Of a stretch of DNA of 64,000 nt, positions 1 to 8,270 are shown one piece after another. The stretch spans positions 124,001 to 188,000 of the forward strand of contig NZ_CP069533.1 in the NCBI RefSeq assembly GCF_016889765.1. Reading direction: 5' to 3'. This DNA comes from Corynebacterium minutissimum. GTDB lineage: Bacteria > Actinomycetota > Actinomycetes > Mycobacteriales > Mycobacteriaceae. The translations under genes and the position numbers were made by a program. Position 1 is the stretch's first letter. Each line of letters begins with the position of its first letter. Under the pieces are notes generated by a model, which worked only from the letters and a program-made list of their open reading frames with translations, was not told the DNA's origin and made no database searches.

Positions 1-978
1 GGAATCCTCGCTCGGCTTGGCAGCGTCATTGGACCACCACTCATCAAAGACCAGATTGGCCACCGTGGTGTTGTCAATGAAGTCACCACGCACCGGGTCA
101 GTTCCAGCAGCATGTGCCTTGATGTCCTCGGCACCAGCACCCTTGAAGAAGAATGGGACGAGCTGGTTAGTGTGCTGACCGGAGTACCAGCCGTGACGGG
201 CAACCTCGTCCTTGGCACCTTCCATGGCGTTGAACTTGTTATCGGCCTGCGGGTTCTTCTCCGTCGGCACCTCATTAGCACCAGAGAGGTAGCCGGTTTC
301 ATGGTCAGCGGTGACGATGAGCAAGGTCTCCTCCCAGGAGGAGTTCTTCTCTACCCATTCGATGGCCGCATCAACAGCCTTGTTGAAATCCTGAGTCTCT
401 TCAATATCGCGGACTGGGTTGTTGCCGTGACCAGTCCAGTCGATGGCACCGCCCTCAATCATGACGGAGAAGCCATCCTCGTCTTGGCCCAGAGCATTAA
501 GGGCACCCGTGGTCATGGTGGGAAGATCAACGACATCATTGAGCTCATCCGAATAGGGTGCCTCTGCCTCGCCCGTGCGGGAATTCTGAAGGGTAGAACC
601 TATCGGCGCGATGACCCAGTATTTCTTGTCGGGTTCAACATCGCCTTCGGCCATGCTCTTGAAGTCATCGTTGGATTCGAAGTAGTTCCAGTCCAGCTTG
701 CCTTCAGAGAGCTTGGCGTAATCCTCCTCGTAAATGAAGCTGTAGTCTGGAGTATCAAGCTTCTCGTGGTCATTGTTGTAGAAGGGGTGGCCGGCCGCCA
801 TCACGAGGTCAAGATCACTGTTCAGCATCTCCTTGGTGATGTCCTGCAGCTTGTCGCGGTCCATGTTGTGTGCTGCCCATGCAGCAGGTGTGGCCTCAGA
901 GTAGGCAACACCAGCAGACTTCCCCTGCTTCTTGGCGCGCTCGGACATGTTTTCTTCCTTCATGCCGTAGTGCGACAT
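1..978 (-). pseudogene. alkaline phosphatase, N-terminally truncated; 3' end runs off the window
   Basis: Translating the minus strand from 978 to base 1 gives 326 uninterrupted residues of an alkaline phosphatase of the PhoA superfamily. Visible family blocks are ATPAAWAAH (about residue 29), the metal-site block IEGGAIDWTGHGN and the TADHETGY block, which carry Asp/His zinc ligands. The protein begins in the middle of the fold: signal peptide, the N-terminal DGMG metal-binding block and the catalytic serine are absent. There is no room for them, because the rplT terminator and rplT lie immediately upstream. An ATG at 978 has a GGAGGA ribosome site at 985-990, so a shortened protein could still be made, but it would lack the nucleophile and an export signal. 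I infer a decayed gene left by deletion or rearrangement next to rplT. Without the nucleophilic serine it should not hydrolyse phosphomonoesters. Confidence 0.8.
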
Positions 979-1003
979 GCCGGGTCCTCCGCACAACGCA
1001 CAA

Positions 1004-1037
1004 AGCCCACCGCCTCCAGACAATGGGAGCGGTGGGC
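1004..1037 (-). terminator. rho-independent terminator after rplT
   Basis: A GC-rich inverted repeat (AGCCCACCGC paired with GCGGTGGGCT, with a GGAG/CTCC extension) lies 26 bases past the rplT stop and is followed on the minus strand by TTTGTG. It would end the infC-rpmI-rplT transcript before the truncated phosphatase gene. Confidence 0.75.
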
Positions 1038-1062
1038 TCGATAATGCTTCTACGGCAGGCGC

Positions 1063-1446
1063 TTAGGCAGCCTTCGGAGCGTTGACGTCCTCCGGCAGTG
1101 CGGCCTTTGCAGCCTCACACAGAGCGGAGAAAGCCTCGAAGTCGTTGACAGCCAGCTCAGCGAGCATCTTGCGGTCAACCTCGATCTCAGCCAGGCGCAG
1201 GCCGTGGATGAGGCGGTTGTAGGTGATGTCGTTCATACGAGCAGCAGCGTTGATGCGCTGGATCCACAGCTTGCGGAACTCGGACTTACGGGCGCGACGA
1301 TCGCGGTAAGCGTAAGTCATGGAGTGCAGCCACTGCTCCTTAGCCTTGCGGTAGAGGCGGGAACGCTGGCCACGGTAGCCCTTGGCGGACTTCAGAATCG
1401 CGCGGCGCTTCTTCTTGGCGTTAACTGAGCGCTTTACTCGTGCCAC
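1063..1446 (-). CDS. rplT: 50S ribosomal protein L20
   Basis: The 127-residue basic protein MARVKRSVNAKKKRR... is ribosomal protein L20, an early 23S rRNA-binding assembly protein of the large subunit. Length and the N-terminal basic tail are normal for the family, with a slightly extended acidic/alanine-rich C-terminus (LPEDVNAPKAA). It is the last gene of infC-rpmI-rplT, 56 bases after rpmI, and is followed by a terminator. In other bacteria L20 or IF3 controls this operon; here the long structured leader before infC would be the place for such control. Confidence 0.98.
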   Translation of the reverse strand: MARVKRSVNAKKKRRAILKSAKGYRGQRSRLYRKAKEQWLHSMTYAYRDRRARKSEFRKLWIQRINAAARMNDITYNRLIHGLRLAEIEVDRKMLAELAVNDFEAFSALCEAAKAALPEDVNAPKAA

Positions 1447-1502
1447 AGTAATACTTCCTTATCTTGATTGTGAGTGTGTGGGGATGGGGAGTTCGGCGCT
1501 GA

Positions 1503-1697
1503 CTATGCGCGGCCGAGGAGGCGCTTGATGCGCTTGGTGTCTGCCTTGGCAACGTCCTCGGTGCCCTTCAGGCGACGGGTACGCTTGGACGGCTTGCCCT
1601 CGAGGAGGTGGCGGCGGTTAGCCTGCTCGCGGCGCAGCTTGCCGGAGCCGGTCACCTTGATGCGCTTGGCGGTGCCCTTGTGAGTCTTCTGCTTCAT
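1503..1697 (-). CDS. rpmI: 50S ribosomal protein L35
   Basis: The 64-residue protein MKQKTHKGTAKRIKVTGSGK... is ribosomal protein L35, a small very basic component of the large subunit. Size and the KTHKGTAKR opening are typical. It sits between infC (36 bases upstream) and rplT in the conserved initiation factor/ribosomal protein operon. Confidence 0.97.
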   Translation of the reverse strand: MKQKTHKGTAKRIKVTGSGKLRREQANRRHLLEGKPSKRTRRLKGTEDVAKADTKRIKRLLGRA

Positions 1698-1733
1698 GAG
1701 AATTAAATCCTTAAATCCTAAGTGGAGCGTGGT

Positions 1734-2255
1734 CTACTTCTTGCCTTTGCGGACAGGTCCCAGGACCATGGTCATGTTGCGACCATCCTGCTTGGGGCGC
1801 GACTCCACAACGCCAATCTCTGCGACGTCGTCAGCCAAACGCTCCAACAGGCGGAAACCAAGTTCCGGACGCGATTGCTCACGGCCTCGGAACATGATGG
1901 TCACCTTGACCTTGGAACCCTTCTCCAGGAAGCGCACCACGTTGCCCTTTTTGGTCTCGTAATCGTGATCATCAATCTTCGGACGGAACTTCTGTTCCTT
2001 CACCACAGTTTGCTGCTGGTTCTTACGGGACTCGCGGGCCTTTTGAGCCTGCTCGTACTTAAACTTGCCGTAATCCATGATTTTGGCTACGGGCGGCTTC
2101 GCGTTCGGTGCCACCTCGACCAAGTCAAGGTCGGCTTCGTATGCGAGCTTGCGAGCATCGTCAGTGCGGACGATGCCCACCTGTTCACCACCGGGGCCAA
2201 CAAGACGGACCTCGGGTACTCGGATGCGCTCATTAATGCGAGCTTCAGCGCTGAT
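1734..2255 (-). CDS. infC: translation initiation factor IF-3 (AUC start codon)
   Basis: IF3 binds the 30S subunit, prevents premature 50S joining and checks start-codon pairing. The frame contains the N-domain (INERIRVPEVRLVGPGGEQ) and the C-domain (KIDDHDYETKKGNV... MFRGREQSRPELG). Conventional start codons only allow a protein beginning inside the N-domain at GTG 2180. Reading back in frame, family homology continues to ATC at 2253-2255, preceded by a strong GAGGAG site seven bases away. No ATG, GTG or TTG fits that position, so the start is most likely AUC, giving 173 residues. Rare starts (AUU in E. coli) are a known device for IF3 autoregulation, because IF3 discriminates against them. 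First gene of infC-rpmI-rplT. Confidence 0.93.
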   Translation of the reverse strand: MSAEARINERIRVPEVRLVGPGGEQVGIVRTDDARKLAYEADLDLVEVAPNAKPPVAKIMDYGKFKYEQAQKARESRKNQQQTVVKEQKFRPKIDDHDYETKKGNVVRFLEKGSKVKVTIMFRGREQSRPELGFRLLERLADDVAEIGVVESRPKQDGRNMTMVLGPVRKGKK

Positions 2256-2400
2256 TGTGGTTCTCCTCGATTGTGGGGGGCTAGTAGTGCGCCTACCGTG
2301 ACCACAAACGAATAAATCCCGGGTGCCACTGGCAACCGGGAGTCTCTAACAAGCACGCACCACTGTCGTGGTGCCTACTCTTTTACCTTTATCCTGCGCT
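2256..2400 (-). promoter_or_regulatory. structured leader of the infC-rpmI-rplT operon
   Basis: Between the AUC start of infC and a likely promoter near 2385-2415 lie two strong hairpins on the minus strand: a perfect GCACCAC/GTGGTGC stem with a TGTC loop (2357-2374) and a CCCGGTTGCC/GGCACCCGGG stem (2318-2340). No open frame of note uses this stretch. Leaders of this operon bind L20 or serve IF3 control in other bacteria; assignment to a particular mechanism is inference. TTACAT and GATAAA near 2385-2415 are the best promoter guess but are weak. Confidence 0.45.
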
Positions 2401-2522
2401 CACACTGAATGTAATCTCATGTGCAACGCGGCTTCGGGTGGGAGAAACTCCGCTTGCGGCCCAAGTACCTCCTGGAGGAGGCGCTACGGGCGGTAGTGCC
2501 CATAACAGTAACACCCGCAGAG

Positions 2523-3599
2523 TTAAGAACCAAATCGCGGTGTCGAAGTGCGTGTCGGCGTGCTCGTAGCGGTGCTACGTGCGGACGTGGAGCTGGTCGG
2601 TACCCCGCTGGTCGCCGTCCTTCGTATCGAGGCAGAGCTAGTCGTCGCCGCGGATCCACCCACTGTTGCTGTGCTGCTCGTCGTAACGCTCGCGGAAGTC
2701 TCAACCTTCGGCTCGCAGTCCTTTACGGCAGTGAGTGCTCCCCCTTCAAGGGCCTCGGTAACGGCACGATCCACGCCGGCCGCCAAGACGTTTAAGGCGG
2801 GAATGGCCTTGTCGGCACTCTCACCGGGCATGGTGACTTCGATGGCAAGGCCAATCGAGCCGCCGTTACCGGTATCGCGCACACCTACCTGGCGGTGCGT
2901 ATAGCCGTTGTCTTCCTCAGACAGTCCCCAGCCACCTTTGGCACGCGTGTTGGGTAGCTTGTCCAAACCGTTGTCCTGCCAGGCCACGATCTCATCCATG
3001 GCATCGTAGACATATTCAGCTTCAGGTATGCACGGCAGTTGTGAGCCAAACACCGCTTGGTCCTTGAGCAACCAACGCGAATATCCAAATGGCTCCTCCA
3101 GCTCACCAGTGGAGCCATAATCATCCAGAAGTTCCTTCAGCGCACTGCTGGCATCGCCCTCATTCCATTGCACGTGGGACCACAACGCGTAGGCGGCATC
3201 ATTGTCCGATTCTTTGATGGCCAAGTCCACAAGGTCGGGACTTGCGCCGTCGCGCAGCGCCGCGATGGCAATCGGTACCTTGACCGTGGACCACGTCGGC
3301 TCCTCCCCTGGCAATCCTGCCTGCACCACATCAGTGCTATCGGCCACCGCGACACCAGCCTGGATGTCATACTCCTGGTACTCATTCTCAACTTCGCTGA
3401 TCACGTTGCGCAAAGCAGCTTTCAGGTCATAATCGGAGGCTTGATCTGTTCCCTTCGCTCCCCGCACTGAGGTTACTTCAGCGCTTTGTGAGTTCTCCGC
3501 TGGCTTGGAGCAACCGCTAACCATCGCGCCCGTAGCCAGGCATACGGTCAGCAGCGCGGCGCCGAGGCGTCGGCCGCGTTCCGTTCCTTCAAAGGTCAC
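2523..3599 (-). CDS. serine beta-lactamase-like lipoprotein with Ser/Thr-rich tail
   Basis: A 358-residue envelope protein. The signal peptide ends in a lipobox VSGC (Cys30), so it should be a lipoprotein outside the membrane. The central part has the three signatures of the penicillin-binding/class A beta-lactamase fold in order: S104-T-V-K107 (SxxK), S131-D-N133 (SDN) and K221-G-G223 in place of KTG. This points to an active-site serine hydrolase-like fold; substrate and activity are unknown, and the third motif is atypical. The last 60 residues or so are almost only Ser, Thr, Ala and Arg. It starts at GTG 3599, overlaps the uvrA stop (GTGA) and has AGGAGG upstream, so it is translationally coupled to uvrA. 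A housekeeping cell-wall role is as likely as resistance. Confidence 0.75.
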   Translation of the reverse strand: MTFEGTERGRRLGAALLTVCLATGAMVSGCSKPAENSQSAEVTSVRGAKGTDQASDYDLKAALRNVISEVENEYQEYDIQAGVAVADSTDVVQAGLPGEEPTWSTVKVPIAIAALRDGASPDLVDLAIKESDNDAAYALWSHVQWNEGDASSALKELLDDYGSTGELEEPFGYSRWLLKDQAVFGSQLPCIPEAEYVYDAMDEIVAWQDNGLDKLPNTRAKGGWGLSEEDNGYTHRQVGVRDTGNGGSIGLAIEVTMPGESADKAIPALNVLAAGVDRAVTEALEGGALTAVKDCEPKVETSASVTTSSTATVGGSAATTSSASIRRTATSGVPTSSTSARSTATSTPTRTSTPRFGS

Positions 3600-6433
3600 A
3601 AAACCTCCTTGAGGAAGCTGCCGGTGTAGGAACCTTCAACCTTGGCAACATCTTCGGGGGTACCTTGAGCCACGACAGTGCCGCCGCCGGAGCCACCCTC
3701 CGGCCCCATGTCAACAATCCAGTCAGCAGCCTTGATGACATCGAGGTTGTGCTCGATGATGATGACTGAATTGCCCTTGTCGACGAGGCTTTGGATAACG
3801 AGCATCAGCTTGCGAATGTCCTCGAAGTGCAAACCAGTAGTGGGCTCATCAAGGATGTAAACCGTGCGGCCCTTCGTGCGTTTTTGAAGCTCAGAGGCAA
3901 GCTTCACGCGCTGTGCTTCACCACCCGACAAAGTCGTGGCTGCCTGTCCCAGGCGCACATAGCCCAATCCCACCTCGACCAAGGTGTTGAGGTAACGGTG
4001 GATAGAGGTGATCGGTTCGAAGAACTCGGCCGCCTCCGTAATGGGCATGTCGAGGACCTCGGCAATGTTCTTGCCCTTGTAGAGAACCTCGAGAGTCTCA
4101 CGGTTGTAGCGTGCGCCCTGGCAAACCTCACACGGAACGTACACGTCCGGCAAGAAGTTCATCTCAATCTTGATGGTGCCGTCACCCTGGCAGGCCTCGC
4201 AGCGCCCGCCCTTGACGTTGAAGGAGAAACGTCCCGGCTTGTAACCGCGAACCTTCGCCTCTTGGGTCTCGGCGAAGAGGTTACGGATCTTGTCAAAAAC
4301 GCCCGTATACGTTGCGGGGTTGGAGCGCGGTGTACGGCCAATGGGGCTCTGATCTACCTGCACCAGCTTATCCAGGTGTTCAGTACCTTCCACACGCTTG
4401 GCGCGGCCTGGTACCTGACGGGCACGGTTGAGCTTGTTCGCCAGGGTCTTGGCCAGAATCTGGTTGACTACGGTGGACTTACCCGAACCAGACACACCCG
4501 TGACACACACGAGGACGCCCAGCGGGATCTCCACGTCAATCCCCTTCAGGTTATTCTCGCGCGCGCCGACCACCTTGAGCATGCGGTCACGGTCAATCGC
4601 ACGGCGTGAATCCGGTACGGCGAGCACTTTCTGCCCAGAGAGATACTGGCCGGTGAGAGACTCCTCCACCTTCTCAATGCCGGCCGGTTCGCCTTGGTAC
4701 ACCACTTGCCCGCCAAACTCACCGGCACGGGGTCCGACGTCAACCAGCCAATCCGCCTCCCGAATGGTGTCCTCGTCGTGCTCAACCACGATGAGGGTGT
4801 TGCCGATATCGCGCAAGCGTTTGAGGGTCTTAATGAGACGCTGATTATCGCGCTGATGCAGGCCAATAGACGGCTCATCCAGCACGTAGAGCACTCCTGC
4901 TAGGCCCGAACCAATCTGGGTAGCCAGGCGGATACGCTGCGCCTCACCGCCAGAGAGCGTAGAGGCGCCGCGGTCCAACGTGAGGTAGTTCAAGCCCACG
5001 TCAAGCAGGAACCGCAGACGGGCCTGAATCTCCTTGAGCACAGCACCGGCAATGATTTCCTCCCGGTGACCCAGCACCAGCGAGTCGAGGAACTCAGCGG
5101 CGTCTTCGATAGACAGCGCGCTCAAACCAGCGATGGACTGCTCACCATGCGCAGTGGAGGCCAAGCGCACAGCAAGAATCTCGGGCTTCAGACGGGTACC
5201 ACCACAGGTCGGGCACGGCACCCGGCGTGTGTATTGCAACAGGCGGTCCTTCTGCGATTCGGAATCCGTCTGTTCCAATTTGCGCTCTAGGAAGCCAATC
5301 GCGCCTTCGAATGGTGCGCTCCAGTTGCGCTGGCGGCCGTAGCGGTTCTTGTAGCGCACCGTCACTTCGACGTCGGATCCGTAGATCAGTGCGTGACGCT
5401 GCTCCTTCGTGAGCTCCGAAACTGGAGTTTTCGGATCGAAGCCTAGGGTCTTACCCAGCCCTTCCACCAGCTTGACAAAATAACGCGAATTCGGGCTCGA
5501 GGTCCACGGTTGAATAGCCTCCACCGCTGGGGCATCCGGGTCCGGGATAAGCAGGTCAACGTCCACCTCAAGGCGCGTTCCTAGGCCATCACAGTCCGGG
5601 CAGGATCCAAAAGGAGCGTTAAAGGAAAAGGCGCGCGGCTCGTACTCTTCCACGGTCAGGGTGTGGCCATTCGGGCAGGCGGCCTTTTCCGAGTACGTGT
5701 GAGTCAGCTCTTCGCGGTCGACAAAGTCGAGTGTCACGAGGCCTTCGGCAAGCCGCAGCGCCGTCTCTACCGAGTCCGTAAGGCGTTGCTTCTGAGAAGC
5801 CTTGACTTGCAGTCGGTCCACCACAACGTCGATATCGTGCTTGATTTGCTTCTTGAGCTTGGGCGGATCGCTCAGTTGATGCAGCTCACCGTCGACACGC
5901 ACGCGGGAGTAACCTTGCGCCGCTAAGTCCTTAAACAAGTCCACAAACTCGCCCTTGCGGCGGCGTACGACGGGTGCCAGAACCTGGAACTTCAGCTTTT
6001 CCTCGTGGCCTAAAACCTCGTCCACGATTTGCTGCGGGGTTTGGCGCTCAATAACCGCGTCACATTTCGGGCAGTGTGGGGTGCCCGCACGGGAGAAGAG
6101 CAGGCGCAGGTAGTCATAGATTTCCGTAATCGTACCGACGGTAGAGCGCGGATTGTGATTCGTGGACTTCTGGTCAATGGAGACCGCCGGGGACAATCCA
6201 TCAATAAACTCGACATCCGGTTTATCCATCTGTCCCAAGAACATGCGCGCATAAGAGCTCAAGGACTCCACGTAGCGGCGCTGGCCTTCGGCAAAAATGG
6301 TGTCGAAGGCCAGGGAGGACTTGCCTGAGCCAGACAAGCCGGTAAACACCACGAGCTTGTCGCGCGGGATATCGATATCCACGCCCTTGAGGTTGTGCTC
6401 GCGTGCGCCTCGTACGACCAAACGATCAGCCAC
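3596..6433 (-). CDS. uvrA: excinuclease ABC subunit A
   Basis: UvrA is the damage-recognition ATPase of nucleotide excision repair, acting as a dimer and handing lesions to UvrB. The 945-residue protein has two ABC modules: the first Walker A GLSGSGKS at 32-39 and a second GVSGSGKS in the C-terminal half, each with an LSGGEAQR signature, plus CxxC zinc-finger pairs (CPKC, CPTC, CEAC, CEVC). Length is normal. It starts at GTG 6433 with an AAGG site nine bases upstream. It is divergent from the MBL hydrolase gene and overlaps the downstream lipoprotein. uvrB lies 6 kb away on the same strand. Confidence 0.98.
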   Translation of the reverse strand: MADRLVVRGAREHNLKGVDIDIPRDKLVVFTGLSGSGKSSLAFDTIFAEGQRRYVESLSSYARMFLGQMDKPDVEFIDGLSPAVSIDQKSTNHNPRSTVGTITEIYDYLRLLFSRAGTPHCPKCDAVIERQTPQQIVDEVLGHEEKLKFQVLAPVVRRRKGEFVDLFKDLAAQGYSRVRVDGELHQLSDPPKLKKQIKHDIDVVVDRLQVKASQKQRLTDSVETALRLAEGLVTLDFVDREELTHTYSEKAACPNGHTLTVEEYEPRAFSFNAPFGSCPDCDGLGTRLEVDVDLLIPDPDAPAVEAIQPWTSSPNSRYFVKLVEGLGKTLGFDPKTPVSELTKEQRHALIYGSDVEVTVRYKNRYGRQRNWSAPFEGAIGFLERKLEQTDSESQKDRLLQYTRRVPCPTCGGTRLKPEILAVRLASTAHGEQSIAGLSALSIEDAAEFLDSLVLGHREEIIAGAVLKEIQARLRFLLDVGLNYLTLDRGASTLSGGEAQRIRLATQIGSGLAGVLYVLDEPSIGLHQRDNQRLIKTLKRLRDIGNTLIVVEHDEDTIREADWLVDVGPRAGEFGGQVVYQGEPAGIEKVEESLTGQYLSGQKVLAVPDSRRAIDRDRMLKVVGARENNLKGIDVEIPLGVLVCVTGVSGSGKSTVVNQILAKTLANKLNRARQVPGRAKRVEGTEHLDKLVQVDQSPIGRTPRSNPATYTGVFDKIRNLFAETQEAKVRGYKPGRFSFNVKGGRCEACQGDGTIKIEMNFLPDVYVPCEVCQGARYNRETLEVLYKGKNIAEVLDMPITEAAEFFEPITSIHRYLNTLVEVGLGYVRLGQAATTLSGGEAQRVKLASELQKRTKGRTVYILDEPTTGLHFEDIRKLMLVIQSLVDKGNSVIIIEHNLDVIKAADWIVDMGPEGGSGGGTVVAQGTPEDVAKVEGSYTGSFLKEVL

Positions 6434-6496
6434 TGATTGTTGCCTTCCTACACAAGAGAATGTTGGCTATGGGAGTTCTGGATCAGAATCTACCCG

Positions 6497-6502
6497 TAAG
6501 GT
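6497..6502 (+). promoter_or_regulatory. -10 box of a probable leaderless mRNA (MBL hydrolase)
   Basis: TAAGGT ends seven bases before ATG 6510 and no good ribosome site is present, so transcription probably starts at the start codon. Confidence 0.45.
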
Positions 6503-6509
6503 GGGGTAC

Positions 6510-7112
6510 ATGAACAACGCGGTTGAACTTCATAAAATTTCCGTTTCCGAGATGGACAACCAGTGTTACCTGCTCTGTGCAGGTAATGAGGCCTTGCTTA
6601 TCGACGCCTCAGCGGACGCCCCTGCACTCCTCTCCCTCGCTGAAGATCACGGAGTCACCATCACCGCTGTTCTGACCACGCACCGTCATTGGGACCATGT
6701 CCGCGCGCTAGAGGAGGTCTTGGACAAAACTGGGGCGACTCACTACGCATCTTTCCTTGACTCCCCAGCTTTGCCGGCGCCTGTCGACGTCGAACTGGAG
6801 CACGGTGACAGTCTCCCCTTCGCCGGGCACGAGTTCCCCGTCCTCATACTCCGGGGCCATACCCCCGGTGGCGCCGCGATTGCCGTTGAGATCGATGGCG
6901 TAACGAACCTTTTCGTTGGCGATTCGCTCTTCCCTGGCGGCGTAGGAAAGACGACGTCGGAGGGAGACTTCGTGCGTCTGTACAAGGATGTCACCCAAAG
7001 GATTTTTGATGTCTACCCGGACGAGGCAATTGTCCATCCCGGGCATGGAGACTCCACCACCCTGGGCGCAGAGCGCCCGCACTTGGAAGAGTGGTGGGAG
7101 CGCCGGTGGTAA
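6510..7112 (+). CDS. MBL-fold metallo-hydrolase (glyoxalase II-like)
   Basis: A 200-residue single-domain metallo-beta-lactamase-fold protein, of the small cytoplasmic glyoxalase II-like group. The zinc-binding motif is THRHWDH (about residues 57-63), followed by GHTPGG, the metal-bridging Asp in FVGDSLF and HPGHGD. Glyoxalase II proper has longer C-terminal helices, so the substrate (a thioester or similar) is not known. The open frame extends upstream into uvrA, but homology begins at MNNAVELHKI; ATG 6510 also fits a leaderless -10 box. Divergent from uvrA with a short shared intergenic region. Confidence 0.88.
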   Translation: MNNAVELHKISVSEMDNQCYLLCAGNEALLIDASADAPALLSLAEDHGVTITAVLTTHRHWDHVRALEEVLDKTGATHYASFLDSPALPAPVDVELEHGDSLPFAGHEFPVLILRGHTPGGAAIAVEIDGVTNLFVGDSLFPGGVGKTTSEGDFVRLYKDVTQRIFDVYPDEAIVHPGHGDSTTLGAERPHLEEWWERRW

Positions 7113-7138
7113 CAGCGATTGTTGTTTAATCCGCGTAC

Positions 7139-7144
7139 TATAGT
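7139..7144 (+). promoter_or_regulatory. -10 element for the DoxX gene
   Basis: TATAGT (overlapping TACTAT) lies about 40 bases before the ribosome site of the DoxX gene; a matching -35 is not clear. Confidence 0.4.
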
Positions 7145-7184
7145 GTGGCGAACGTCTTTACATATCTAATGAATGGAGCACGTC

Positions 7185-8108
7185 ATGATTCGTAAGCTCG
7201 CCCGTCCTATGCTGGCCTCTGTGTTTGTCTGGGATGGTGTGGATACCCTCCGCAACACCTCGGAGCACGTCGCGGACACCGAGTCCGTGCTCAAGCGCCT
7301 TCGCAAGGTGCTGCCCCGAGAGTACGCAGGCTACATCCCCAACGACCCGGAGCTCGTTACCCGCGCGCTGGGCGGCGCCAAGACCGCTGCCGGTACCACC
7401 CTGGCTCTGGGTAAGGCTCCGCGCATGTCGGCTGCTGTGTTGGCGTTGACCCACGTGCCGAACCTCACGGGTAATGCTTTTTGGTCCGCTGATTCCAAGG
7501 AAGAGAAGGAATCCAAGCGCACTAGTTTCCTCACCAACACTGCACTGCTTGGCGCCCTTGCCATCGTCACCCAGGACACCGAGGGCAAGCCTTCCCTGCG
7601 CTGGCGTACCGCTAAGGCCTCCGAGCGCGCCAATAAGAAGATTCAGGCCGCACTGCCGGGTAAGTCTGAGCAGCAAAAGTTCGCCGAGGACGTGTCCAAC
7701 CGTGCCAGCGACATTTCCTCTGAAGTGACTTCTAAGGCCAATGACTGGTTCGAAACCGCCAAGGATTATGTCGAGGACAACCGTGATGACTGGGAGTCCA
7801 CCGGCCGCGACTTCCTCGATAACGCCCGCTCCTTCGTCGAAGAGACCGCTGAGACCGCTCGTGAGTTCTTCGATGACAACAAGGATGACTGGCTCAATGC
7901 GGCTCGTGAAAACACCGAAACCGCTCGCAAGGGTTTGGTGAAGGCCGCTGGCAAGGCACAGGATCGCGCTGATGCTGCCCTGGCACAGGTCGACTCTGTC
8001 GACAGCAAGCGTGCCCAGAAGAAGGCGCGTAAGCGTGCTGACAAGCTGCAGAAGGACGCCACCAAGAAGTTGGACAAGGCCTTCAAGAAGTTTGGTGACC
8101 GTTTCTAA
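7185..8108 (+). CDS. DoxX family membrane protein with long charged helical tail
   Basis: The first 140 residues or so resemble DoxX membrane proteins (MIRKLARPMLASVFVWDG, then hydrophobic helices around 70-90 and 115-130). The remaining 160 residues are hydrophilic and very rich in Ala, Lys, Asp and Glu, with a loose repeat built on DNRDDWESTGRDF and DDNKDDWLNAAREN, like LEA or apolipoprotein amphipathic helices. The ATG at 7185 is preferred over 7173 because GGAG lies six bases upstream. DoxX relatives have been linked to redox balance and envelope functions; the role of this tail is unknown. A terminator follows. Confidence 0.8.
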   Translation: MIRKLARPMLASVFVWDGVDTLRNTSEHVADTESVLKRLRKVLPREYAGYIPNDPELVTRALGGAKTAAGTTLALGKAPRMSAAVLALTHVPNLTGNAFWSADSKEEKESKRTSFLTNTALLGALAIVTQDTEGKPSLRWRTAKASERANKKIQAALPGKSEQQKFAEDVSNRASDISSEVTSKANDWFETAKDYVEDNRDDWESTGRDFLDNARSFVEETAETAREFFDDNKDDWLNAARENTETARKGLVKAAGKAQDRADAALAQVDSVDSKRAQKKARKRADKLQKDATKKLDKAFKKFGDRF

Positions 8109-8171
8109 ACATCACGCCTAAACTGCGGATAGTCTCCGCACAAACACTGCACTTCTCGTTGCAGTAGAGAG

Positions 8172-8211
8172 GACAACGGCTCAGCGAGTATGCTGGGCCG
8201 TTGTCTTTTTT
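8172..8211 (+). terminator. rho-independent terminator
   Basis: GACAACGGC pairs with GCCGTTGTC around a 16-base loop and is followed by a run of T. It ends the DoxX transcript. Confidence 0.85.
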
Positions 8212-8270
8212 CATCTCCCTCTCTGTGCCTCTGTTCCACGAGAAGCCGTCGTACGCATCCAAGGAGCCTT

